Origin: a bacterium
GTDB lineage: Bacteria; SZUA-79; Acidulodesulfobacterales; Acidulodesulfobacteraceae
Assembly: GCA_003232385.1 (NCBI GenBank)
Contig: QIJE01000040.1
Coordinates: forward strand, 16,666-80,665
Reading direction: 5' to 3'
Length of the DNA stretch: 64,000 nt
Part shown: positions 9,393 through 18,258 of the stretch, in pieces
Position numbering within the stretch: position 1 is the first letter of the stretch
Layout of the letters: every line of letters starts with the position of its first letter
The notes under the pieces: generated by a model
Told to the model about the DNA's origin: nothing
Seen by the model: the letters and a program-made list of their open reading frames with translations, nothing else
The model's database searches: none
Made by a program: the position numbers and the translations under genes

Positions 9393-10295
9393 ATGAATAT
9401 TCAAAATAAGCCGAAAAGAAGAGGCGACATTCTATACGAGTTGGTTTCCTCGATAAAAAGAATAAAAGATATACCCACACTGCCGAAGATATTATCGAAG
9501 ATTTCGGAAGAAATGGGTAACGACGATTACTCAATAAAGGACATTGGCGAATTAATGAGCCTTGACATAAGTTTTTCGTCAAGGATTTTAAGAATGGTGA
9601 ACTCCCCTTTTTACGGGTTCCCCCAGCGAATATATAGCATAAAGCATGCTATTGTTCTTCTTGGAGCAAACGTCTTGAAAAGTATTGTTATTTCCACTTC
9701 GGTTTTTACCATAATGAAAGAAGCCATGGAAGGGCTATGGGAACACAGCCTTTTTTGTGCCTTCACAGCAAAGTATATTGCCGCAATGCTCCTTAACGGC
9801 AGTGACAAAAAGGGAAATAAGATGTCAAAAGAGAACGGCATCGCGGATGCAGATATGATGTTTTCAGCCGGGCTTATGCACGACATTGGAAAAGTTATTA
9901 CGGCAATCGCTTTTAGGGATGATTTCAAAAAAATCATGATAATCGCCGAAGAAGATAAGAGACCGCTAACCGATATAGAACATGATATATTAAATATCTC
10001 CCATGATCAGTTGGGATACATGCTTGCAAAGGAATGGAACCTGCCTTCGTCCATTTATCTGCCTATAAAATATCACCATAACGTAAACCTTGCAAGTGAA
10101 TTTAAAACGGAAACGGCAATATTGAATCTTTCCGATTTTTTAACGCGAGCTATGGGTATAGGCTATTCCGGAAACACATATATCGAAAAGATAAATACGG
10201 ATACCGTAAATATTTTAAATATAGATTTAAATTTCATAAAAAATATAGTAGAAGAAGTTTATCCCTTTAAAAACGAATTATCTATATTCGACTGA
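9393..10295 (+). CDS. HDOD-domain signalling protein
   Basis: A 300-aa cytoplasmic protein with a full HDOD domain: IKDIPTLPKILSKISEEM at about 23-41, LDISFSSRILRMVNSPFYG near 57-75, IYSIKHAIVLLG near 80-91, and the HD pair in GLMHDIGK at 163-164. A further HHD-like block follows (HDQLGYMLAKEWNLP). HDOD proteins are regulatory relatives of HD-GYP phosphodiesterases and often sit in chemotaxis and c-di-GMP circuits. The His/Asp set is partly preserved, so catalysis cannot be excluded. It sits between the small gene at 9061 and a GGDEF gene, forming a c-di-GMP-flavoured operon. Confidence 0.85.
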   Translation: MNIQNKPKRRGDILYELVSSIKRIKDIPTLPKILSKISEEMGNDDYSIKDIGELMSLDISFSSRILRMVNSPFYGFPQRIYSIKHAIVLLGANVLKSIVISTSVFTIMKEAMEGLWEHSLFCAFTAKYIAAMLLNGSDKKGNKMSKENGIADADMMFSAGLMHDIGKVITAIAFRDDFKKIMIIAEEDKRPLTDIEHDILNISHDQLGYMLAKEWNLPSSIYLPIKYHHNVNLASEFKTETAILNLSDFLTRAMGIGYSGNTYIEKINTDTVNILNIDLNFIKNIVEEVYPFKNELSIFD

Positions 10296-10335
10296 TTAAA
10301 AATAAGGAACCGGATATAAGATCTAATCGTGCGAT

Positions 10336-11319
10336 ATGTGTAAAGATAAAAAAAATGATCTGGATATATTTGTCGTTTTAGACGGAAGCTCTGACTATAG
10401 ATCCTTAGTTAATGAAGAATTAGAGGGATATAATATTAAGCTGTTTGACTCGTTTAACCAGGCATATTACTCGCTATATATCTCAATACCTCAGTTAATA
10501 ATAATAGCCGCAAAAATAGCCTTTAAAAGCGGGGATGCCCGTAAAAGGCAATTTGAAATGATTAACGATATGCGGTTGGACAATATACTCAGCAATATTC
10601 CTATTCTTTTCATACTTCCCGTTAATTTCGATTTCAAAGATATAAAAAATGAAAAATACTTTTTGAAAAATTATATCAAAGAACCCCTTAACCCATTTGA
10701 ACTTAGATATAAAACGGATAGCATCGTATGCGCGTCAAAATCCGCTTTAGACGCAAATCCCCTAACTAAATTACCGGGTAATTCGTCTATAATGGAATCC
10801 GTTAAGAATAAATTGGATAATAAAACGATTTTTTCCTTCGCTTATGTAGATATAGATAATTTTAAGTCGTATAACGACAAATACGGGTTTTTAAGGGGCG
10901 ACGAGGTTATTATGATGGCGTCGAGGCTTATCGCTAATACGGTTTATAATATCTCAAAAACAAGGCATAGGAATATTGAAAAATACGTATTCATAGGACA
11001 TATCGGAGGGGATGACTTTATCTTAATATCTCATCCGGAAGATATGAAGGATATCGCCGATATCGTAGTGAATGATTTCGATAAAATAATACTTTCGTTT
11101 TACAACGATATCGATAAAAAAAGGGGTTATATCGAAACATACGATAGGCGAAAAAAACTAAACCGTTTTCCGGTGATGAGCCTTTCCGTTGCCGTAATCC
11201 CCAATGTAAATAAAAGAATTACCCACTACGGACAGATTAGCGAAATAGCTTCCGGACTAAAGGCTTTAGCTAAAGAAAAAACGGGGTCCAATATAGTCTT
11301 GGATAAAAGACAAGATTAA
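10336..11319 (+). CDS. GGDEF-domain protein with pseudo-receiver N-terminus
   Basis: A 327-aa protein. Residues 1-125 resemble a receiver fold (IFVVLDGSSDY, IPILFILPV, KNYIKEPLNPFEL) but lack a clear phospho-acceptor Asp. Residues about 138-325 are a GGDEF domain: NPLTKLPGN, VDIDNFKSYNDKYGFLRGDE, and the active-site loop GGDDF at 224-228. The fourth residue is Asp instead of the usual Glu, so diguanylate cyclase activity is possible but not assured. It follows the HDOD gene in the same direction. Its stop overlaps the fliW stop by four bases. Confidence 0.8.
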   Translation: MCKDKKNDLDIFVVLDGSSDYRSLVNEELEGYNIKLFDSFNQAYYSLYISIPQLIIIAAKIAFKSGDARKRQFEMINDMRLDNILSNIPILFILPVNFDFKDIKNEKYFLKNYIKEPLNPFELRYKTDSIVCASKSALDANPLTKLPGNSSIMESVKNKLDNKTIFSFAYVDIDNFKSYNDKYGFLRGDEVIMMASRLIANTVYNISKTRHRNIEKYVFIGHIGGDDFILISHPEDMKDIADIVVNDFDKIILSFYNDIDKKRGYIETYDRRKKLNRFPVMSLSVAVIPNVNKRITHYGQISEIASGLKALAKEKTGSNIVLDKRQD

Positions 11320-11861
11320 AGCATATCCGATTTATTTTTATTTTCGACGCCAATTGAGTCTGTGAGCTTGGATACCCTTTGTAAATCAGACCGGCTATCG
11401 CTACTATTTTTTACTATCGGCAATTTTTGTTTTGCAGAATACATATCGTTATTTAAGACTGTCTGGATAGCCTTATTGTTTTTCGTGTTTATAATAATAG
11501 GACCCTTTAAATTTACAGTAGATAAATATAGATCAGGGCAAGCCGTCATTATAACAAATATTATTGCTTTCTCTTTGGCGGAAAGACATAATATTTCCTT
11601 TTCTTCCTCTAAAATAGGAATACTATAATCCTTGAAAAAAAAATTTGGGTCGGCGATAATGAAGCATAATTTTTCGTCTTCTATACTTTGCAGAATAAAA
11701 AACGGTATATTTTCTTCCTTATTTATATTTAAAATACAAAATTTTTTATAAGAATTGAACCCTAATATGGGCTTAACAAATTCGATTATTTTTGATTTTT
11801 CTACCGTTACCCCGTCCGGATAATAAATACTTCTTACTAAAATTTCATTTTCGCCGTTCAC
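11316..11861 (-). CDS. fliW: Flagellar assembly factor FliW
   Basis: A 181-aa protein starting at GTG 11861, supported by a GGAGG 8 bases upstream. The FliW core includes IIEFVKPILGFNSYKKF, the middle strands around CFIIADPNFFF and, near the end, LYLSTVNLKGPIIINTKNN. About 40 C-terminal residues are extra and low in similarity. FliW binds flagellin and sequesters CsrA, linking flagellin level to its own translation. It lies directly downstream of csrA, the standard arrangement. Confidence 0.92.
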   Translation of the reverse strand: MNGENEILVRSIYYPDGVTVEKSKIIEFVKPILGFNSYKKFCILNINKEENIPFFILQSIEDEKLCFIIADPNFFFKDYSIPILEEEKEILCLSAKEKAIIFVIMTACPDLYLSTVNLKGPIIINTKNNKAIQTVLNNDMYSAKQKLPIVKNSSDSRSDLQRVSKLTDSIGVENKNKSDML

Positions 11862-11882
11862 TTATAAAACCTCCATATTCAT

Positions 11883-12119
11883 TTATTTTTTTAGCGGTTT
11901 TTTTATTAATTTCGATAGATCTTCGAAGTCGAGATTTAAATTCGAAGCGTTTACGTTTTCATTTTCTATTACGTCGTAGAGCTCTTTTCTTAAAATACCG
12001 ACTTCTTTAGGGGCGTCTATCCCGATCCTCACCGTATTTCCCGTAACCGATATAATCTCAATGGTTATAGCGTCACCTATTTTTATACTTTCACCCGTTT
12101 TTCTAGCAAGAATAAGCAT
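11883..12119 (-). CDS. csrA: Carbon storage/translational regulator CsrA
   Basis: A 78-aa RNA-binding protein with the full CsrA core: [44 protein letters not shown]-type helix ([10 protein letters not shown]). The dimer binds GGA in hairpin loops near ribosome binding sites, typically repressing flagellin translation, and is antagonised by FliW encoded next. No clear Shine-Dalgarno lies just before the ATG. Instead an 11-bp hairpin ends 12 bases upstream of it and carries a GGA at the loop-stem junction (12131-12165). Confidence 0.95.
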   Translation of the reverse strand: MLILARKTGESIKIGDAITIEIISVTGNTVRIGIDAPKEVGILRKELYDVIENENVNASNLNLDFEDLSKLIKKPLKK

Positions 12120-12130
12120 ATAATAATCAA

Positions 12131-12165
12131 TACAAAGTATCCTATTTTCAATCAGATACTTTGTA
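12131..12165 (-). promoter_or_regulatory. Hairpin with GGA in the csrA leader
   Basis: TACAAAGTATC at 12131-12141 and GATACTTTGTA at 12155-12165 are perfect inverted repeats (11 bp, 13-nt loop). In the flgL-csrA transcript the 3' edge of the loop reads AATAGGATAC, with GGA at the loop-stem junction, which resembles the CsrA recognition sequence. It ends 12 bases before the csrA start. No T-run follows, so a terminator is less likely than an RNA-processing or autoregulatory element. Confidence 0.55.
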
Positions 12166-12178
12166 AAAAACTTTTAAA

Positions 12179-13156
12179 TTATTTAAGATAATTAAGGAGA
12201 ATAGGAGTCAAAGACGTAATATCTGAAGCCGCTTCAAGCGTAGCCTTATAGGAGTTCTGCGCCTGCGTGAGACTTGTCATGGCCTTGGCGACATTAACAT
12301 CCTGAGTCTGTCCTAAAAGTTGTGAAATATTAGATAATACGATCCGATAACTCTCCCGTTGTCCGTTCAACCTCTGCACGATAGTACCGAGAGTAGATTG
12401 AGCCGATAATATCCGATTAAGTCCGTTTGTAACTCCGCCGATTATAGCCGAGGAGTTGTGCCGATAAACCCCCTTTGAAAGCTCTGATTTAAAAAGAGAA
12501 AGAACCGATATTAAACCTGAGGGGGTGTGAGAAGCGCTCGTTGCCGTATCATTGCCGAATATCGCATCGGCAGTAAGAGACGGCATAATAGTTTCGTTTT
12601 TCGCAATCCGGTAAGACTGTTTTACATCTGTTCCCGTATAGGTATAAACGTTATAATGAACTTTAGCAGATGTTCCGTTTGAATCTATAGCGGAGTAATA
12701 AGCCGATGCGGCAGTATATGCGGAAACTTGATTAGGATTATCTCCGGTAAAAATATTATGTCCGTTATAAGAGGTATCGGCAGACTGTAAGAGCTCGTTT
12801 ATGATCTGACCCGCTTCTTTAGCGGCATCCGTATCATTAACAGACGTATTAGTACCGTTCGCCATTTCAATTGCAAGTGTCTTTGCCTGGTTTACTACGC
12901 CGATGACGTTATTTAGGGTTGAAGAGGCCAAAGAAGCGACTCCGTCGGCAAGACCGACATTAGAATTATATTGTGTTATAAGCGCAGTACTGTTCTTGTA
13001 AGATAGAATATTTACCATGCCTTCAGGGTTATCTTGCGGATAGTTAATTTTTAAACCGCTTGAAATCTCGTCCTGAAGATTATAAGCCTTATTAGACTCG
13101 CTTAAAAGCTCGTTATTTATTCTATTATATATCATACTGTCGGTTATCTGAATCAT
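12179..13156 (-). CDS. flgL: Flagellar hook-filament junction protein FlgL (HAP3)
   Basis: A 325-aa flagellin-like protein. The N-terminal D0/D1 helix (MIQITDSMIYNRINNEL, LSSGLKI-type EISSGLKINYPQDNP) and the C-terminal helix (SYKATLEAASDITSLTPI, ILLNYLK) frame a variable middle. FlgL joins the FlgK ring to the filament. It follows flgK by 55 bases in the flgF-to-fliW operon. Flagellin itself is not in this window; the position after flgK and the length favour FlgL. Confidence 0.93.
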   Translation of the reverse strand: MIQITDSMIYNRINNELLSESNKAYNLQDEISSGLKINYPQDNPEGMVNILSYKNSTALITQYNSNVGLADGVASLASSTLNNVIGVVNQAKTLAIEMANGTNTSVNDTDAAKEAGQIINELLQSADTSYNGHNIFTGDNPNQVSAYTAASAYYSAIDSNGTSAKVHYNVYTYTGTDVKQSYRIAKNETIMPSLTADAIFGNDTATSASHTPSGLISVLSLFKSELSKGVYRHNSSAIIGGVTNGLNRILSAQSTLGTIVQRLNGQRESYRIVLSNISQLLGQTQDVNVAKAMTSLTQAQNSYKATLEAASDITSLTPILLNYLK

Positions 13157-13211
13157 TTAAATCACCTCGCTCGCACAAAAATTTATAGTTTTACCGCCTA
13201 TGTTGTAATTA

Positions 13212-15581
13212 TTAAGGAACGATGTTTAAAAGAGCCGTCATAATAGCCTCTACCGAATGCGTTATTGCTGCCGCCGCCTGATAAGAATTCTGATAATTAA
13301 CTAAATCGGTCATCTGCCGGTTCATATTCACACCCACGAAGGACTGCAATTGATTTTGCAAATTTGAAATAACCGAGGTTGAGTTGGTGTAATTAGCATG
13401 CGTACTTTGAGCCTGAGTTCCGATATTAGACACGATACCGGAATAGTAAGTTGAAATAGGCGTATCGACTCCGTTAATCGGTACATTATTATTTTGAAGC
13501 GATCCGATATTTAAGGCGTTTTCATTATTTCCGTCAAGGCCGACTGATTTCATTTGAGACAAGGTCATATTTGTAGCATATATCGAAGGAGTCGAGCCGG
13601 ACTGTGGAGATATAATATTTGCAGTAAACGAATCTCCGTTTGAAGGCGTTCCTGTTATTTTCACATGGAAATTTCGGGCAGATACGGTTGAACCTATATT
13701 ATTTTGATTACCGAAAAATATGGAATAATCATTCTGTCCTAAACTTGATACAGTTGGAGGGATTGATAAATATTGCGTCTCTCCGGTAGTTTTGTTGTTA
13801 ACGGAAAATGCCGAAACGACGGTGCCGGAACTATATGCTTTTGTAAGACCGGAACTCAATGTTATATTCGTAGTATTGTTCGTACTGTTATAAATGACAC
13901 TCCCTGAAGCATTAGAGACGGTATAATTCGTACTCCCTATTAATATTTGCTGGCCTACCGAAAAATTATCCCGCGTATTTAAATTATTCTGAAAGTTTCC
14001 GTTTATCGTAATCGTAGTAGCACCTGAAGCGGCAGCAGACGAGAGATCAGACGAAACATAAGTTATATCGTACTGTCCGCCGTTATTACTGTTTGGAATA
14101 GCAGTTCCATCGGTTACATCGGTGGGGTTAATCACCGCACCGGCATTTATAATAGCGTCGCCGGCGTTACCGGGGCTAACAGCCGTTGCAACGGCAGAAG
14201 CGGCGGCAACATGAGAGGTAGACAAATTCGGATTAACCGCCATAATGAAAGCGGGATCGGTTGTCAGCTGATTGACAATAAAAGTATCACCGTTTTTCGG
14301 AGCAGCTCCGTCTGTAGATGTTCCGGTAATATCGACTGAAACCCCGCCGAAATCAATCGTATATACGCTTTGTCCGTATTTATTGGCCTTAGAAGAAACG
14401 CTAACCTCGGAACCGCTCAGAGTTTGACCCGTAGTGGTGTTTTTAACGATAAAAGTACCTCCGCCGGTCGTCGAAACCGTATAGTCGTTCCCTGTGAGCT
14501 TAGACGGATCGGTAACGTATCCGGTAGAGATAACAGCATCGGTTACCGTTTTATTTGTTGCGGTATTAGTTCCTACGGCGGCAGTTAAATCGGGATTAAA
14601 AAAATAATTCCCCGTCAAACCGCCAAGCCCGTAACCGCTATGTTGCAGAGAGTTGACATTGTCGACTATGGACGCTGACAAGGAATTTAATTGTTTTATA
14701 TAAGACGGAGCCGCGACATGTTCAAGGTTTACATAAGCACCCAGACTACCCCCTGTAATATCCTTAGTAACACTCTGCGTAGAGCCGTCCGGTCCGTTCC
14801 ACATAATATCTAATGCGGACGTATTAGATGAATCAATGTGTGTCGAAAGACTAAAAGGTGAATCACTTATTACGATAGGCACATTACCTATGGATATATT
14901 GATTTTACCGCTATTATTTTCATAATATGAAATATTGACTAATTTGGAAAGCGCATTCACGGAATTCATTCTCTCGTCCCGCAGTTCGTTGGCATTGCCT
15001 CCCGCATTTTTAGCATACGTAACCTGCTTATTGAGCGAAGCGATCCTATCGGCAAGGTTGTTAATTTCCGGTATAGCGCCTTTAATAGAGGTATTTGTCG
15101 AAGACAATATATTCATTACGGCAGTGTAGGCGTTATTAATATTTCCGGAAAGGGAATTTGCATCCGAAAGCAATGCGGTTCTCTGTGCCGTATTCGACGA
15201 GTCGTTTGCAACATTTTGAAAATCGTTGAAAAATTTGGATATTGCCGAACTAAAACCGGAGCCGGACTGGTCGTTAAATAAGTTTTGTATCTGGTCCAAC
15301 CCCTGATATGAAGTGGCGTAATAGCTATTTAAGGTAGTTTCTCCGTTAACCTCAGACTGGACAAAATCATTCGTATTTCTTTGAATATGCGATACGTTTA
15401 CGCCTGTCCCGTAAGTGTAAGGCTCTCCTACAACCGCCGGAGCTTCGACTATAACCGGAGTTTCACTGTCGTAAAAAGGGGTGTTAGCATTAGCGACGTT
15501 TTGAGAAACGGTATTCATAGCAGTCTGATTTGTCGTCATTGCCGATTCGGCAATATCGAATATATTGTTTATGGTAAGCAT
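13212..15581 (-). CDS. flgK: Flagellar hook-associated protein FlgK (HAP1), enlarged
   Basis: A 789-aa protein. The N-terminus has the rod/hook motif (ESAMTTNQTAMNTVSQNVA, NANTPFY) and the FlgK region around ISKFFNDFQNVANDSSN. The C-terminus (LVNYQNSYQAAAAITHSVE, IMTALLNIV) is typical. FlgK usually has about 450-650 residues; the extra length is a Ser/Thr/Asn/Gly-rich surface insertion spanning roughly residues 320-690. It caps the hook and seats FlgL. Its ATG directly abuts the flgN stop. Confidence 0.93.
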   Translation of the reverse strand: MLTINNIFDIAESAMTTNQTAMNTVSQNVANANTPFYDSETPVIVEAPAVVGEPYTYGTGVNVSHIQRNTNDFVQSEVNGETTLNSYYATSYQGLDQIQNLFNDQSGSGFSSAISKFFNDFQNVANDSSNTAQRTALLSDANSLSGNINNAYTAVMNILSSTNTSIKGAIPEINNLADRIASLNKQVTYAKNAGGNANELRDERMNSVNALSKLVNISYYENNSGKINISIGNVPIVISDSPFSLSTHIDSSNTSALDIMWNGPDGSTQSVTKDITGGSLGAYVNLEHVAAPSYIKQLNSLSASIVDNVNSLQHSGYGLGGLTGNYFFNPDLTAAVGTNTATNKTVTDAVISTGYVTDPSKLTGNDYTVSTTGGGTFIVKNTTTGQTLSGSEVSVSSKANKYGQSVYTIDFGGVSVDITGTSTDGAAPKNGDTFIVNQLTTDPAFIMAVNPNLSTSHVAAASAVATAVSPGNAGDAIINAGAVINPTDVTDGTAIPNSNNGGQYDITYVSSDLSSAAASGATTITINGNFQNNLNTRDNFSVGQQILIGSTNYTVSNASGSVIYNSTNNTTNITLSSGLTKAYSSGTVVSAFSVNNKTTGETQYLSIPPTVSSLGQNDYSIFFGNQNNIGSTVSARNFHVKITGTPSNGDSFTANIISPQSGSTPSIYATNMTLSQMKSVGLDGNNENALNIGSLQNNNVPINGVDTPISTYYSGIVSNIGTQAQSTHANYTNSTSVISNLQNQLQSFVGVNMNRQMTDLVNYQNSYQAAAAITHSVEAIMTALLNIVP

Positions 15582-16055
15582 TTAAACCTTGACCCCGGGT
15601 CCTATTAAAATATTTTTTAACGGAAAAAAACCGGATTCATTTGAACCGGACCTATCGTAAATCGAACTTTTGCTGAATGCATCGGTAATAAATGAGATCG
15701 TTAGCTGATTATAGTGCATGTTTTTTTTAATTAAGCCGGAAAACGCCTCGTTGATTTTACCGATTTCGATAACCGCATCTTTTATCCGATTTTTCAAGTG
15801 TTCAAACTCCTCGCTTTTTCTGCTTTCATTTATTTTTTCGCACGGCTGCAAAAATGAAACGGTTTGAAGCCTGCCCTTCAGCCTTCCTATTAATTCGTTT
15901 AACCGTTCTTTCTTTTTGTTAAATATATCTATGTTTTCAAAGATATTAAAATTTGAACTCAAAAATAGATAAGATTCTTTAATCTCCTTTTTCAGGTTTA
16001 AAATAATTTTGAGTATCTCGTTAAGATTATTTCTATATTCGGATAAATTTTCCAT
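15582..16055 (-). CDS. flgN: FlgN-like export chaperone
   Basis: A 157-aa, strongly helical protein between flgM and flgK, exactly where FlgN is usually encoded. FlgN binds the C-termini of FlgK and FlgL and guides them to the export gate. Sequence similarity is low, as is normal for this family, but the repeated Leu/Lys heptads (LNEILKIILNLKKEIKES, LNELIGRLKGRL) and size fit. The assignment rests mainly on position. Confidence 0.75.
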   Translation of the reverse strand: MENLSEYRNNLNEILKIILNLKKEIKESYLFLSSNFNIFENIDIFNKKKERLNELIGRLKGRLQTVSFLQPCEKINESRKSEEFEHLKNRIKDAVIEIGKINEAFSGLIKKNMHYNQLTISFITDAFSKSSIYDRSGSNESGFFPLKNILIGPGVKV

Positions 16056-16065
16056 AATAAATATA

Positions 16066-16356
16066 TTACTCGTTTGTTATATTTAAATTTTCAAGCAATC
16101 CCCGTGCTATTTTAGAACCATCGGCATAACTTCCGAGCATTACCGACTGTCTTACGGCATTGAGTTTTTCCGCAGGAACCGACTGTGCCGTATCTATGGA
16201 ATTTTTTAAATTGCTTATAAAACCGGCCCCGCCGGATATATTAACCTCATCACTGCCGGTTTGACTTATTTTTAAGCTTATCCCTTTTTTTTTGCCGCCG
16301 ACGTTTTTCGGAATTTCGCCGACAATCGGAGGAACATTATGAATGCTAATTGTCAT
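16066..16356 (-). CDS. flgM: Anti-sigma-28 factor FlgM
   Basis: A 96-aa protein with a disordered, Gly/Lys-rich N-terminal half and a FlgM C-terminal block: DEVNISGGAGFISNLKN, VPAEKLNAVRQSVMLGSYA, DGSKIARGLLENL. FlgM holds FliA inactive until the hook is finished and FlgM is exported. The target sigma factor is encoded at 32488 in a different operon. It sits between flgI and flgN, 110 bases after flgI. Confidence 0.9.
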   Translation of the reverse strand: MTISIHNVPPIVGEIPKNVGGKKKGISLKISQTGSDEVNISGGAGFISNLKNSIDTAQSVPAEKLNAVRQSVMLGSYADGSKIARGLLENLNITNE

Positions 16357-16466
16357 ATGCTAAGGCCTTCTTTTATCACTTAATTATTTTTACCGGTTTT
16401 TAACCTTCTCTACACATAACAATCGTCATTTTTTAACGATATCTTTAATCCCCCTCCCCCATATTA

Positions 16467-17525
16467 TTAAATTATCTTGATTTGCGCCGAAAGAGCTCCC
16501 GCCGCTTTAATGGATTCAAGTATCGAAATGATGCTGGAAGTAGAAGCACCGACGGCATTCAATGCCTTTATAAGCTGCTGCACGGTTAACCCTCTCTTTA
16601 AAAAAAACGCGTTGGGGACCCTTTTCTTGCCGATTTTGAGAGTGATGTTTTTGTTGGATATTGCCACCGGATTTATTTCAATATTGCCACCCATCACTAC
16701 GGTTCCGGAACGCTCATCAATAACTATAATTGCCCTTAAATGCGTTTTTACGTTTATGCCATTTACTTTAGAAATAAACTCCGCTACGTTTCCTTTATAT
16801 GAAGCCGGAACATTAATAGATACTTCTGTAGAGTTTAAGGACTTTGCCGTTCCATTACCGAATTTTATGTTTATAGCTGATGCCATCATAGAAGCATTTG
16901 TGAAATTTGGATTTTTTAATATTAAACGAACCGTATTAAACGAGTTCAGTCTTATAGGGATTCCTTTTTCAACTATTCCGCCGTTATCTACTATCCCTGA
17001 AGTCTGGAAATTCTGAGATACCGGGATATAACCCGGAAGCGGCATGACGTTTTGAGCGGTAACGTTTCCTCCGGTGGATACGCTTCCCTGGGCCAATGTG
17101 TAAACCTTGCCGTTTGATCCCTTTAACGGAGTCATAAGCAAAACACCGCCCTGCAAACTTTCGGCATTTCCGATAGAACTGACCGTAACACTTATTCGTT
17201 CGCCGGGTACGGCGAAAGGAGGAAGTTCCGCAGTCACCATAACGGCAGCGGTATCCCTTATCTCATAGAGAGAAGCCTGATCGGTATTTACCCCCAACTT
17301 AGACAACATCGTAACTATACTTTGCCGGGTAACGTTAACTCCCCACCGGTCTCCGGTACCGTTAAGCCCTACTACGAGACCGTAACCGACCATAGGGTTA
17401 CTCATTGCCCCGTAAATGGAAGTAATATTACCTATTTTAGCCGCGAAAGAAGAATTCGGGTTCGTATTTATGATGAATAGGCTAATTAAAAACAATAAGG
17501 GTATAAAGAATATTTTTTTCTTCAT
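16467..17525 (-). CDS. flgI: Flagellar P-ring protein FlgI
   Basis: A 352-aa protein with an N-terminal signal peptide (basic start, hydrophobic core about residues 5-20, small residues before AAKIGNITSIYG). FlgI family blocks include NPMVGYGLVVGLNGTGDR, VMVTAELPPFAVPGERI, GGVLLMTPLKG and IVIDERSGTVVMGG. It polymerises in the peptidoglycan layer as the bushing around the rod, with help from FlgA. It follows flgH in the ring operon. Confidence 0.96.
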   Translation of the reverse strand: MKKKIFFIPLLFLISLFIINTNPNSSFAAKIGNITSIYGAMSNPMVGYGLVVGLNGTGDRWGVNVTRQSIVTMLSKLGVNTDQASLYEIRDTAAVMVTAELPPFAVPGERISVTVSSIGNAESLQGGVLLMTPLKGSNGKVYTLAQGSVSTGGNVTAQNVMPLPGYIPVSQNFQTSGIVDNGGIVEKGIPIRLNSFNTVRLILKNPNFTNASMMASAINIKFGNGTAKSLNSTEVSINVPASYKGNVAEFISKVNGINVKTHLRAIIVIDERSGTVVMGGNIEINPVAISNKNITLKIGKKRVPNAFFLKRGLTVQQLIKALNAVGASTSSIISILESIKAAGALSAQIKII

Positions 17526-17553
17526 TGCTATTTTTAGTAAGTAATTATATACA

Positions 17554-18252
17554 TTAAAATGGCCATATAAATTCCATCGCTTTATAAAGCCAGTTTGGAC
17601 TCTGCTGAGTATTTATATAACCCTTGCCGTTTATCCAAACCCTTAAATCGGAAATTTGGCTGGATAAAACGGTATTTGCCTGAGATATATTAGTGGGTCT
17701 AACAACCCCTTTAATCAATAAATATCTAGTTTCTCCGTTTACCGAGACCTCTCTTTCACCCTTCAACTCTATGTTACCGTTGGGAAACACCCTGACAACC
17801 TGAGCCTGCATCATCGTCGAAATATTACCAGATTCGGAAACCCCGCCGCCTCCGTTAAATTTTTCCGCATTAGAACCGTCATAGCCGGTAGGTTTTGACG
17901 TCGAAAGGCTACCAAAAGCAATGCTACCCTTACCGGATGAAGTATGCGAAAGCACGATTCCGGATGAGTCGCTTACCCTAGTCCTATTGTTTATTATTAC
18001 GGTAACGGTATCGTTAATCCTTAACGCTACGTTATCGGCATAGAGGTCTGCCCCATTTGAGCTGCTCCATAAGGAGCCTAAAACGGGCTTGCTCGCAATT
18101 CCACCGTTTTTTGCCGTAGGTTTTACGTATGTAGGGGGAATCATAGATTTTGGCGGGGTAACTCCGCCGCAACCGCTCAATATGACGGGTATTAGTGCCG
18201 ACAAAAACGAAAAAACAAATAGATATTTTTTCACCGATTTTCTTATTTTCAT
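17554..18252 (-). CDS. flgH: Flagellar L-ring lipoprotein FlgH
   Basis: A 232-aa outer-membrane lipoprotein. The lipobox is LSGC with the acylated Cys at residue 28. The FlgH core includes GSLWSSSNGADLYADNVALR, NDTVTVIINN and PNGNIELKGEREVSVNGE, ending with INTQQSPNWL. It builds the ring in the outer membrane, which marks the organism as diderm. The gene follows flgA by 6 bases. Confidence 0.95.
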   Translation of the reverse strand: MKIRKSVKKYLFVFSFLSALIPVILSGCGGVTPPKSMIPPTYVKPTAKNGGIASKPVLGSLWSSSNGADLYADNVALRINDTVTVIINNRTRVSDSSGIVLSHTSSGKGSIAFGSLSTSKPTGYDGSNAEKFNGGGGVSESGNISTMMQAQVVRVFPNGNIELKGEREVSVNGETRYLLIKGVVRPTNISQANTVLSSQISDLRVWINGKGYINTQQSPNWLYKAMEFIWPF

Positions 18253-18258
18253 AAACTT

